Part shown: one piece after another, positions 22,557 to 32,755 of the stretch | How the letters are laid out: every line of letters starts with the position of its first letter | How positions within the stretch are numbered: the stretch's first letter is position 1 | Source of the DNA: Cordilura impudica | Lineage: Eukaryota > Arthropoda > Insecta > Diptera > Scathophagidae | Assembly (NCBI GenBank): GCA_963682025.1 | Contig: OY821519.1 | Coordinates: 110,859,764-110,923,763, forward strand | Direction of reading: 5' to 3' | DNA: 64,000 nucleotides | Notes under the pieces: model-generated | What the model was told of the DNA's origin: nothing | Database searches by the model: none | Seen by the model: only the letters and a program-made list of their open reading frames with translations | Position numbers and translations under genes: made by a program

Positions 22557-22925
22557 TCTTTTGAATTCACAGTTTAATATCAGTAGAAGTATATTTTATT
22601 TAAAAAGTAAATTTTATTATAAAGTATATTTTAATAAAAAAAACATCTTTTATTAAAAAGGTGCCTTCTATTAACAAAAGTAAATTTTATTTAAAAAGCA
22701 TAGTTTAATTAAAAAGTAGCTTTCCATAAAAAATACCCTTTTCGCAAAAGTACCTCTTCCATAAAAAGTAACTTTTCTTTAAAAGTTACTGTTCTTAAAA
22801 AAATATGTTTGCTAAAAAAGCATCTTTCTGAAAAAGGTACCTTTCTCAAAAAAGTACCTTTTCTAAAATAAGAGAATTTTCCATAAAATAGTATTTGTTC
22901 TTAAAACAGTACCTTACCTCAAAAA

Positions 22926-24590
22926 TTTGTCATGTTAGTTTAAGTATAAATAAACCAAGAGAAAATAGAAACCAATTTTGAAATTCTTCTGTTCAGAAAT
23001 AGAGACCATATTTGCAATTTTTGATTTTTTAATCTGCAAAACTTTTAAGTTTATTACTAACTAAAGATCTTATCCATTTTAGGTAACGATATATATTATT
23101 CCTCCGTTATTACAGTTTTTTTAATTTTTGGATTTTTTATTTTTTTTTTTTTTTGTTATATATTTTAGTCTTTAACAAAACAATTACTTATCACTATTAT
23201 TTGTTTTTGCAGTTCCTTGTCTTCTTTCTTAATAAATTCGAAATAGAATTCCCAAAGTAAATATTTGTATGAATAAATAAAATAGTAAATCACATTAAAA
23301 ATCAGATTTAATTTCAATTGCATTTGGTTAAGAACAACAAGAAATACCATATTAAAATTTCATACCAGAAATGAAGATAAATACTATTATGCATATACAA
23401 ACATATGAACATACTTAGACAAATACAAATACAAATAAAAATGAAATAAACAAATAATTTCATAAAACACATTTTCTTATACACTGACACAACACAGAAA
23501 GCAAAAAGTCAACCAAGTGTTGGTGGTAGAGGGAAATGAGGAATAAATACTTTAGAAAAAAGAACAATTTTAAAAGTGTTGGCACGAAAAAATTAAAGTC
23601 ACATAATACACAAACAAAAACAATATTAAATGTTTTTTCTGCACTTGTTGAGGAATGAAAAAAAAAAAAATAACAATAAGCACGAAGTAGTCGTGCTAAG
23701 AAGATGAAGAGGATGATGATGGTGAATGTGATGATGATGATGATGCTGTTCTTCTTAAGTTAATGCTACAACAAGTTTGCATCAACATTTTGGGTAAATA
23801 AATGTAAACAATGAATTACAGAATCATGAAAGCAAATTGACTTTAATGCAAAAATCAAATATTTACTCAACATCCAGCACAAAAATGAACGAAGAACGCA
23901 ACACATATACGCTACACATACATACACACACACAAACACTCATCTAAACTCAAATACAAAGAGCACACAAATACAGAGCTAACAGAAATTACAACATTTT
24001 AGAATTTCGGTAAGAGAAATGAATATACATTTGAATTTGTTGAAATGCCTGATGGCAAACGGGCGTGAAAACTCTATTCAACATATTGCAATATGTACAT
24101 ATTACTAGATGTGAATGAACCCTGTAGAAAAATTGACAAAGTTGTCATAACTTACTTTTCCTAATCTTAAACAATTTTACTTTCATTAATATATAAAGAC
24201 ATTGGTATATAAAAATGAGAGGTCAACACGTATTAACCAATGTGCGTAATCAAAGTATTTTTACAATATATGTTCATTTGGTCCTCCGACAAGTACATTT
24301 ATTTGGGGGTCGACATGTGCCGCTATTGCGATATGGCTCATATTAATCATATACAGTCACCAGCAAAGGCCTTGGTACCCCGCTCAAAACAAAAAATGAC
24401 ATTGTCTGAAATTCATTTGATATTATTTGAAATTACATGTTATACTTCCTGAAATATATTTGAATTTTTCTTAAAATAAGTTGATGGTTTCCTAAATAAG
24501 GTAATTATTTTATTAAAATCAATCGATGTTTTCTGAAATACATTTGAAAATTTGTTAAAATGAGTTGATGGATTCTGAAATGCAAGTGAA
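22926..24590. other. Gene-poor spacer with microsatellites
   Basis: Contains T-runs (about 23140), a GATGAT microsatellite (about 23707-23752) and CA-rich stretches (about 23920). No gene recognised. Confidence 0.45.
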
Positions 24591-25388
24591 ACAAGTAAGA
24601 AAATTATTGTTGGTCTAGACCGACTATACGATACCCTATACCATGCGTTTAGAAACCCTATCTCTTAGGCCAAACTAACAGGACATAGAAAATAATATAA
24701 ACCAAATTTGAGTGGGATTTTTATTAATTTTTTGGCTGCAGATATGAAAAAGTTCATATCGGATGCTATATCTGTATGGGGAATTAGCCTAAAATTGGAC
24801 CGATCCTGATTATGTTTGGTAAAGTCTCTTGTATTTTGCAAAAATATATACAAACAAAATTTGAAAAGAATCAGTGCAATATTTTTGTTTTTTGATAGAT
24901 TTAAGTGCAGATCGGGAAGCAGCTCTGCATGGGGCCTATGAGTAAGGGTTGTCCTTAGGTATAATTTTTGGACTACTCAATAATGGATGTAATAAATGCA
25001 TACAAACCCAATTTGAGTAAGATCTATATGACAGTTTGGATATTATGGCAATTTATGTCGATTTCATAGGGGTAATTTGTATGGGGGCTAGGTCTGAACA
25101 TGAACCGATTCTCACCAATTTCAATAGCGTTCATCCTATGGCTGACAAAAGCTTAGATACCAAATCTCATCTAAATATATTCATATTTGCGACCTGCAGT
25201 TTGATTAAAAAGTTTACATGGACACACAGAGGGACGGACGGACGGACGGACATCGTTAAGTCGAATCAGTTAGTGATTCTGATTCGATCGGTATAATTAA
25301 AGATGGGTCTAGGTCAAATATTTTTGGTAGTTACAAACAGCAGCACAAAGTCATTATACCCAAACCACATAGTGGTATAGGGTATAAA
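24591..25388 (+). repeat. Family A copy A7, full length
   Basis: Starts AAACAAGTAAGAAAATTATT, palindrome GGTCTAGACC, ATACCCTATACCATG; ends CACATAGTGGTATAGGGTAT. Hairpin stem TCGAATCAG (25261-25269) with CTGATTCGA (25279-25287). Close to A4/A5 in sequence. Confidence 0.9.
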
Positions 25389-25499
25389 AATGTGTGCGTG
25401 GTCCGATGAAAAAATAAATGATTTATTTTTATATACAATTTAAAGAATTACTAATTTAACCCATAAAAACATTGAAACTCTTTCTTTGCTTATGCATAT

Positions 25500-26100
25500 G
25501 AGTTTAGAATCTCTCCGTGACAGTGCGTGACTTTTGCGTGACTACCTTAAAATTAATCTGTGGCCATAACAAGGCTTCAGATCGACCGGATGAGGCGAAG
25601 TGAGGATTTAATCTCTTCGTGGCTGTGCGTGACTATGCATGACAGTGCATGACTATGTCAAAGTTAATCTTTTTTTTACAGCAGGTCTATCGACCAAGTT
25701 TCAAATCAATCGGATAAGTGGAAATGTGTTTTAAATCACTTCGTGACTGTGCGTGGCTTTGCGTAACTGCGCGTGACTTTGTCAAATATTTCTTTACATC
25801 AAGTATACCCGCCAAGTTTCAGAATGATTGGATGAGGCGAAATCCATTTTAAGTCTCTCCGTGACTGTGCGTGACCATGCGTGACTGTGCGTTACTAAGT
25901 CAAAGATAATATTTTTTTCACAGCAAGTGTATGGACTAAGTTTCAGATGGATTGGATGAAGGGAAATGACATTTTGATCACTCCGTGACTGTGCGTGACT
26001 ACTCCAAAATTAATCTTTTTTCACCATAAGACATGGGCCAAGTTTCAGATCAATTTGACAAGGGGAAATGGGGTTGCCTCATGACAGACAGACAGAGAGT
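25500..26100 (+). repeat. Tandem repeat, about five units of about 120 bases
   Basis: Each unit has CTCCGTGACTGTGCGTGACT repeated short words, then CAAGTTTCAGATCGATTGGA and GAGGCGAAAT. Unit starts are near 25512, 25612, 25737, 25853 and 25977. Within each unit the 8 to 10 base word GTGCGTGACT is itself repeated. Ends in a CAGACAGACAGA run. No coding frame. Confidence 0.85.
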
Positions 26101-26369
26101 ATGATTTAAAAGAAAGAATTTAAAAAGCATTGTTTTTTATTGTTTTTTTTTTATTTTTATAGATTTTGAAATATATTGAATTTTAAGTAGAACCGCAGCA
26201 TTTGTAATGTATTACATACTAGTATATCCTGTCACGCTTCGCTACGACCTCCGAGACTTATTGATATGTTTTATTTCGTGATTAATTTTTACTACGAAGT
26301 TTGTATTGTGCAATTAACATATTTTATTCAATTTATTTAAAATTTTTGTTATTTTAATGCTTACTAATA

Positions 26370-26475
26370 TACAATGTTTTTTATTTTTTCATTCGGTGCA
26401 TCAATTATCAAATTATTAGGCGTTCCTACTCAGGAGAAAGGTGTGTACATAAGATGCCCATGAGAAGAACATGGA
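26370..26475 (-). pseudogene. Helitron helicase C-terminus scrap in D3
   Basis: Minus frame reads SHGHLMYTPFS, a stop, then VGTPNNLIIDAPNEKIKNIV and Tyr-stop. This aligns with the Helitron (Pif1-type) motif H-G-Q-L-Y-V-A-C-S-R-V-G followed by S-P-x-N-L-F-V-Y-A-P-x-x-K-T-x-N-V-V-Y. Inactivated by substitutions and a stop. Confidence 0.75.
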
Positions 26476-26892
26476 TTTTTCAATCTGGCAACTATTAAAC
26501 CTGGCAACACTGAACTGTTGACCTTGAATTTAGAATATAATTTGGCAATTTTTCATTTCAGCGATTTTTGATTTTGGCGATTTTTGATTTTGGTTTGCCG
26601 ATTTTTGAAGTTGGCGATTCCGCCCGTATTTTCCACATTGATGATTAATGCACTTGTCAAAAGTTTCAAGACTGTCGCGTTTGTGGTACCTCATATTTTT
26701 TGTATAGGAGGCGCCACGCCCACTAATCCCATCCAAACTTTTATCGGACTACTCTCATTAATATCTGACGGACTCCTTGCAAAGTTTCGAGCCTCTCCCT
26801 TTTATAGTACACCAGTTATATGATATTACCAGCTGTTTTGCCCGGTATCCAAAGGCCTTTGACTTGAAAAATGGTTCACTATGCTTATTAGG

Positions 26893-27553
26893 CGCTGAGT
26901 ACTTAGTCCCCAATTAACCATTCCTCAAAAAAATGAACTTTCTCCCCAAAAATTTTTATGGGATTGAGGAATTTGTTCATGGTGAAAAATTCCCTAAGTT
27001 TACGTTTTTTGGGGGAACAAATTCATTTTTTATTTCAGTTTAAAATTTTGTGGCTTCTTAATTTAAAACTTTTTTTATAAGACGCTACAGAAAAATGCTT
27101 AAAAAATAAGCTGCGAAAGCGCCTTAAGTTTTTTTTTTTTTTTAATTTAATTTATTTTGTAAACATCAAATATAACGGAATAGTTTGCAAACTAAAGGAA
27201 TCAGAACTATTAAAAAATTAATTACTTCATTCAATAAGTGATCTTCGTTGAGCAGAGACGTCAAAGAAAGACGGAAAACTAATGCGACGTTTAAAATTGT
27301 GCCGCAAGGTTGCTTTAAGCAACTGCTTTTAGTATATGTATAGGAATTATTGCACATACGTAGATAAAATTTATCATAAGTCTTTTCACTAAGCTGTGTT
27401 CCGCGAGCGAGTCGCGTCTGCGTCCGCATCCGTGCTTTTGGCAGCTACACCCGTGCTGCCGCGCAGTTGTCGTCAACTGACCTTTTTTAAAAATTTGGGT
27501 AATTTTTTCACTTTTTGGGGAATCTATCCATTGGGGCTAAGTGCTGAGCATCT
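26893..27553. mobile_element. Inverted-repeat element inside D4
   Basis: The left end GCTGAGTACTTAGTCCCCAA and, on the other strand, the right end GCTCAGCACTTAGCCCCAAT are alike over about 45 bases. About 660 bases long, no transposase frame. It has a GC-rich stretch near 27410-27475. Superfamily unknown; no clean target duplication. Confidence 0.6.
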
Positions 27554-27618
27554 GCTTACCACTACAACTTAGCATGGATTATTTTGAGTGTATTATGTCT
27601 AAAAGTTACGAACTTTAT

Positions 27619-28100
27619 TTATTCTAGAGCTTGGGGATATACAGCAATTCTGGTTTTTCCTTCTGATGCATATACGAAAATTTGTGCTGGCTCCCAACTC
27701 GGGAGCAGACGACAAATAATTGTCTATGGGAAAAATAGGGAGATTCTAAGTTGATACCTGCTACCGTAAGAGATTGTCCTCTTATGTACGTTATGTTAGG
27801 AACAACTTCTGTACCATCTCTTGCAATGAAAAACCAACTTAAAAAAGTCTTCTGGTAGGGATATTACAGCCGTTTCAGAAGCTTCACATTCCCTGAAGTC
27901 AGCTTGTCCTATCCGTTGGGCCTGAAGATATTGTTGAGTCGTTTCCGGAGTTTAATTTTCCCTCGACTAAGCTTGTCTTAGCCGCTGGATTTCTATACGC
28001 ACTGCAGTAGATTCAGGCATTTCCGCTTCTCTTACAAAGCTTGTCTTGATCTTTGGGCTTCAAGACGTTGTTGGGTTTGCTCAGGTTTTTCAGCATTTCT
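27619..28100 (-). pseudogene. Helitron D4 protein relic: R/E/Q-rich repeats and helicase motif VI
   Basis: Minus strand from about 27795: DGTEVVPNITYIRGQSLTVA, then GINLESPYFSHRQLFVVCSR and VGS, then after a small frameshift IFVYASEGKTRIAVYPQALE and a TAA stop (27621-27619). This is the C-terminal end of a Helitron Pif1-like helicase; the Arg of C-S-R-V-G is kept. The middle part of the helicase is deleted. Upstream (27885-28100) are three to four repeats of about 70 bases beginning AAGCTTGTC, each coding an about 23-residue block rich in Arg, Glu and Gln (for example TPETTQQYLQAQRIGQADF), typical of the N-terminal part of fly Helitron proteins. Confidence 0.8.
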
Positions 28101-28639
28101 CTAACTCATTAAGACTCGATACGAATTTGGGTCTAATCAGGTTCTCTAAAGTTCTGTTTTGTTTAAGCCTTTTTGCATTTGAGGTAGAACGGCCTACATG
28201 CTATACTTTCATGTGCAAGGCACAATTGCAAATAGTTCTTTTTCCACCTTCACAACTCATTTATATAGTGAAAAAGATGAAATGGAAATATTTGTAATAG
28301 GTTGCTTTCCTATGTAGCCAAAAGTCGAGATGGAAATTAATGTAATATTTTCTTTTCCATTGTAGTTAAAAAGGCAAGATGCAAATATTTATAATCGGAG
28401 TAATCCTACAGCTGTAGTCAACCTGTATCTGTTCACCCATGAAATAAATTCAAACTAATTTTGGGGTGTTGCAACTCATATAGTAAAAAAGGCAAGACGG
28501 GAAAATTGTTAATAGGTTGATGTAAAATAATTATATCATAATGGTGTAAACACAAGAGTAGTAAGTAAAGAGATTTATGCACAAACTTTTTGTGAGGTCC
28601 ATTGAAAAATTAAAATATGTTAACAAACACTAAAAGCGT

Positions 28640-29205
28640 ATATAGAAAATTGAAAAAATTGGGCGTGGCCATAAAAGTATATAACGACTTTGCCTGGGAT
28701 TTGAGAATAATGTGCAGTAAATTCGAGCGAAACCCATAAAAAATTAAAAAAGTGGGCGCAAAGGTAGGCGTAGCCTATAAGAAACATATGGTGACCTTCC
28801 CTGTGGTACAGGGATCGTGTGTACCGAATTTCAGAGAAATAAAAATAAAAATTTGTACAGCAAACAAATGTACCAAAACAGAAAATGAATTTTACTTAAA
28901 AAGTAGGCGTAAAAGTAGACGTGGCCGATAAGAAGTATATACTGACCTTAGCTGGAGTACAGGGATCGTGTATACCGAATTTCAGAGAAATCCGTTAACA
29001 AATAAAAATTTATATAGCGAACAAATATATCAAAACAGAAAATAAATTTTACATAAAAAGTGGGCGTAAAAGTAGGCGTGGCCGGTAAAGGGTATATGGC
29101 GACCTTTCCTGGGGTACAGAGATCATGTGTATCAAATTTCAGGGAAATCCGTTGAAAAATAAAAATTTTTATAGCGGTCAAACAAACAAACAGAAAATGA
29201 ATTTT
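28640..29205 (+). repeat. Tandem repeat in D4, about 150-base units
   Basis: Three to four units share GTGGGCGTAAAAGTAGGCGT, GGCC, TATATGGCGACCTT, GGTACAGGGATCGTGTGTA and CCGAATTTCAGAGAAATCCG. Main unit marks are near 28752, 28900 and 29059, with a partial unit at 28658. Confidence 0.8.
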
Positions 29206-29576
29206 ATATATATAGATATATATTTCCTTTGTATGGGCGGTGCCTCGCCCACTACTCCGATCACGTCCATTATTTGTTTGGTTAATCATATGAATAACGC
29301 AAAGTTCTAAGGCGCTCATTACTACAGTACTCCAGATATATGGCATTTTATATTTACTTTGTATGGGAGGTGCCTCGCCCATGGCTTCTAACATTTATAA
29401 CAGGTAACACCACCCAAATTTGCAAAGCTGTCTGTGTCATGGTACTTAATATATACGATATCATGCCCTCTAAAAATATCACAAACATTTATTGGAACCA
29501 ACATCTTTAAAATCAGATGAGTACGAACGGAGATTACCTCCTACAAACAGATACACATTAACTCTTTATTATATTA

Positions 29577-29851
29577 CTATATGTAACCCGGTGTGCTTCG
29601 CTTACAATAGGTGACCTCGCACAAAAATTGCAAAGCTACTCAATATATGTAATATTAAATATTTACTTTATATGGAAGGTGCCACAGCCACCACAAATAT
29701 AAAAAAAATTATAGCCTATAGCACTTCCCATATACGTAGTAAGACTCTGCAAAAATTTCAGGTAGATCCGATGAGTAGTTATGGAGATTACCTCCTACAA
29801 ACAAAAAAAAAAAAAAAAACACACATTACCTCATTATTATATTAGTGTAGA
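29577..29851 (-). mobile_element. Helitron D5, short, inserted in the 5' end of D3
   Basis: 3' end on the minus strand GCACACCGGGTTACATATAG|T; 5' end TCTACACTAATATAATAATG. It sits between A (29576) and T (29852); the ten bases after it (TCTATACTAA on the minus strand) are the first bases of D3. Contains the shared CAGGTAGATCCGATGAGTAG block and an A-rich run replacing (CAAA)n. No coding. Confidence 0.7.
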
Positions 29852-29861
29852 TTAGTATAGA

Positions 29862-30173
29862 TTATTCCACGATATCATTCGCTTTTGCTGATGTTTATAA
29901 CACTAACAAATAATTGATTTTGATTTCAATTTATTTGTTCTGGGGGCTAATCGCCGCATTCTTTATCGAAATTTGCCGATCGAGATGAATTTTTTATTTT
30001 TCAAAATAAAATACTAAGAATAATTTTACTCTGTCACAGTTAACGAATTTTGGCCCCTAGTTTAGAGTAAAAGTGAAACGAGGTCTGACGTTTGTCCACC
30101 TTCTTTAAATAATAAACAAAAGTATGGAATTTAGAACGATTTTACTCGATATCGAATACTGATTTATACAGTA
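29862..30173. other. Spacer between Helitrons D3 and D6
   Basis: About 310 bases, no gene or known repeat. It begins with the T that flanks D3 and ends with the A that flanks D6. Confidence 0.4.
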
Positions 30174-30629
30174 CTAGCAGTATACCCGCTACGTTGTTAG
30201 CGTAATTATTATATAAATTATTTAAGCCATAATAATATTTAAAACCAATAAGAATTATGGTGTGAGTGACAGTACGATGGAAACTTTTAACGAAATATAT
30301 TTTTGGCGACTTGGACGGTCAATACCAAAAAATTTTATCATAAAATTAAAAACTATTTTAACAAAGAAGAAATATTGAAATAACTTCAGAAAAAATTAAC
30401 AAAACTTAAAAGTATTCATTTTTATGTTTTCGACATAACAATGGAAACCTTTACTATACAATAACACATGGCCTTGGTGGGTAGATGATTCTTATACCGA
30501 ACGATTGTATTAATTTATTTTAGTTAAACCCCCGAAACGTGTAGCCGTTTTGTGGCCATTTAAATATTCAACTTTTTCGTCAACGTTATTCGTCAACAGT
30601 ATTCTAATTCTAGTTCGTGCTTTTTTTTA

Positions 30630-30767
30630 GCAAGATTAATGCTTGTTAGACGATTTTATGGATTTATTCGTAGAATATTTCTCACAAATATTCTTTTGCT
30701 TACCACCATCACGAAAATCATCTATTATTCTGGTTTTTAAATCTTCATAAAACTTTATTCTTGCCAT
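30630..30767 (-). pseudogene. Possible Tc1/Bari-like transposase N-terminus
   Basis: ATG at 30767 starts MARIKFYEDLKTRIIDDFRD, then GGKQKNICEKYSTNKSIKS before a stop. The pattern (short N-terminus, R-x-x-I-x-x-x-F-x-x-G, then K-x-I-x-x-x-Y-x-x-x-K-S) is that of the first helix-turn-helix of Tc1-type transposases. No DDE region follows, so the identification is tentative. Confidence 0.45.
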
Positions 30768-31275
30768 TATTTTATAATAATTGAAAGAAAATGTCAAAAT
30801 CTATATTTAAATAACTGCTAAAATTTTTTTTTATAGTTTCTTTCACTCGTTCTTCTATTTTTATTATTTTAGTCAACTCCGGTAAATAAGTTTAACAGTT
30901 TCCACTGTTTTGGCATCTCTAAAAAATATTTCTTTTTCGCTTATCTTTTTTTTTAATTGTATTTTTTGTAACAAATGTGTTATCTTCCAATATAGAATAC
31001 ACCAAATAGCGATTCCGCAAAAAAAAACGATTATTTTATTACAAAATCTTACATTTACGGGCCGTTTTTACCCCGTTGTAAGATCCGAATTTCCAAAAGA
31101 TTTCGTTTCATTTGATGTTTCTATCCACAAACTATATTTGATATTCGCTTGTCTAGAAGATACCATATGTAGAATTTTTCCCCTTTTTGTCCGTGTTTCC
31201 TCCCTAGACGTTAGAATTAGCAATAAATTCATTCTGGACTGATGCCCACGTAATCGGTAGAGGTGTATACCAAAA

Positions 31276-31860
31276 TTCATGTATATGGGGGGTTTCATGT
31301 CAAGTGCACCAACTTTTGAAACCGATGTCTTCCGATCGGGATGAATTTTGCACAAAAGTTAGTCCTATTGGATAGTAGTTTAAACACAATTTTTCAACAA
31401 ATTCGGTCAAGATCTCTCTGAGTTAGAGGGGATCAAAATTTTACATTTTGGCCAAACAGGTGTTTCTTCTCATCCACGTAACTTATTACCTATTGTTCTT
31501 AGAAAATTTTCTCCCAAATAGTTTAGATAGCTATTTCTTCAATATTTCAGAAAAAAATACTTTAAAAAAAGAAAAAAATTTTTAGACTTTTTTTGCCTTT
31601 TTTTTCAAAAAGGGCATTTTTTTTTCATAAGAAAGCTTAGGATTTTTCCTTTAAGAGCTTTTTGGTCGCTTAGTGGGATGGGAGTGGGATATCTATCAAA
31701 ATAAATGTTTTGTAACTCAAGACAACGGTTTTTCAATTTTTCACAAATGCACTATTTTAATTTTTTTTCCGATTTGTGTCTAAAACCTTACAAATAAAAC
31801 TTATACTGAGAAACTAGACAAATTAACTTTTCCGAAGGTATGTAACATACCTTCATAACA
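31276..31860 (+). mobile_element. Family B sequence B2, left part of the B/G element
   Basis: Matches the inverse of 19105-19660 end to end: TATGGGGGGTTTCATGTCAA, CCGATGTCTTCCGATCGGGA, GAGTTAGAGGGGATCAAAAT, GTTTGGCC-type word, GGATGGGAGTGGGATATCTA. It ends at a palindrome AAGGTATGTAACATACCTT. Directly followed by the family G coding relic, so B ends and G gene may belong to one transposon. Confidence 0.75.
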
Positions 31861-31879
31861 TAACAGAAGAGAATGGTTC

Positions 31880-32755
31880 TCTGTAACCTGAAAGAGTTAT
31901 TTGCAACATTTCAATCTGAACACGAGGATGATAAAATTGGCTTCACGAAATTTACCCAAATGAGGCTAAAACATTGCGTTGTGGCAGGAAGCAGCGGAAC
32001 TCACACAGTATGCGTTTGAATTTACCATGAAAGTGTTAAACTGATGTTGAAGGAAATCAACTTAAAGTATTTAACAGATGATTCGGCAGAAGATTTACAC
32101 GATTACCGCGATTGCCTTAAATTGACTATGTGTCCTAATGCAACAACTTCTTGCCACTTAGGTAAATGTACCAAACTGCCGAAAACCACATTCATCAAAG
32201 AAAATTTAATCAACTCTTTAGATCGAGAATACATAGAGGAGGTCAAATTTGATTCTTAGATTCAGACTGACAGATGCACATTGAAAACAATCATTTTAAA
32301 TGTGGATGATTTTGTGGAAGAAATGTGTACAGGATTGCTAAACTTGAGAACCCATTACCTTTTTGGTCAAAGAGCAATGGTCATTCTTCAAGGATTTGAA
32401 GATACATTTGAAGTCTGGTGAATTCGTTATTTCATATGATTTCGCAGAAAACTATAAATATGTTCTTCAGGATGCCATACAAGCATTCCACTTCAATAAC
32501 GACCAAGCAACTATATTCACAGTAGTTATTTACTACATGAAAGATGAAAAACTGGAACACAAAAGTATGGCAATCATATCCGACGATTTAAAACATGATA
32601 CCGTTGCAGTTTATGAGTACCAGAAGATAAAGAAGTGGTCTGGGGCATTTGCTAGTTCTCGGCGAGTTTTTATACGATTTTTGAAGCTTTATAGCTTTTT
32701 GAAAAGAAAATTTAATACTGATCCCGAATTATATAACAACTTGTCGAAAAAATAA
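31880..32755 (+). pseudogene. Family G transposase-like gene, unknown superfamily
   Basis: Plus-strand frames give NLKELFATFQSEHEDDKIGF (about 31890), then 32044-32256 with DLHDYRDCLKLTMCPNATTS and a Cys/His pattern (C-x10-C-x4-G-K-C), then 32363-32752 with SGEFVISYDFAENYKYVLQD, FHFNNDQATIFTVVIYYMKD and SMAIISDDLKHDTVAVYEYQ. I recognise the D-F-A-E-N-Y ... N-x-x-Q-A-T/C ... S-D-x-x-x-H-D-T arrangement from uncharacterised transposon-derived proteins of insects; acidic residues in D-F-A-E-N and S-D-D suggest an RNase H-like nuclease, but this is inference. Stops at 32028 and 32257 and a frameshift near 32345 disable it. The 3' end of the frame is shared with the arms of the foldback element at 9.2-10.9 kb. 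Confidence 0.6.

Larger units (their letters stand above)
18165..22925. repeat. Large array of near-palindromic AAAAAAGTACCTTTTATT units
   Basis: Units of about 18 bases, consensus AAAAAAGTACCTTTTATT, with variants (GTACATTTT, GTAACTTTT, GTATCTTTT) repeat through 18165-18720, 20110-21840 and 22570-22925. Each unit centres on GTAC between an A-run and a T-run and is nearly self-complementary. The array is interrupted by B1 (18783-19660), a MITE (19711-19940) and a LINE scrap (22016-22556), and contains a longer duplication (19986-21310). No coding potential. Confidence 0.9.
26829..29216 (-). mobile_element. Helitron D4, complete, inserted in D3
   Basis: 3' terminus on the minus strand ACAGCTGG|T (CTRR ending, plus CCAG at 26829-26832) with a perfect 12-base palindrome CAAAGGCCTTTG about 20 bases inside. 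5' terminus TCTATATATATAAAATTCAT at 29216. Insertion is exactly between A (26828) and T (29217). Removing it rejoins a D3 unit as TATGATATTA/TATATTTCCT, which matches the intact units at 61.9 kb. Holds a Helitron helicase tail (27619-28100), a TIR element (26893-27553) and a 5' tandem repeat (28640-29205). Confidence 0.85.
26219..29861 (-). mobile_element. Helitron D3 (outer), split by Helitrons D4 and D5
   Basis: On the minus strand the 3' terminus is ..GGATATACTAG followed by host T (plus A at 26218), with a GTAGCGAAGC-centred imperfect hairpin just inside. The 5' terminus is TCTATACTAA at 29861 preceded by host A (plus T at 29862). Own sequence is 26219-26828, 29217-29576 and 29852-29861, about 1 kb. 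It carries a helicase C-terminal scrap near its 3' end and units of the GGTGCCACGCCCA tandem repeat. Same family as D1/D2. Confidence 0.75.

Noticed and set aside
27166..27429. 87-codon minus-strand frame in the TIR element inside D4
   Set aside because: No DDE motif or DNA-binding pattern; treated as non-coding interior.
28948..29394. 148-codon minus-strand frame
   Set aside because: Runs through tandem repeat units of Helitrons D4 and D3, including a TATATA run giving Ile-Tyr repeats; chance frame.
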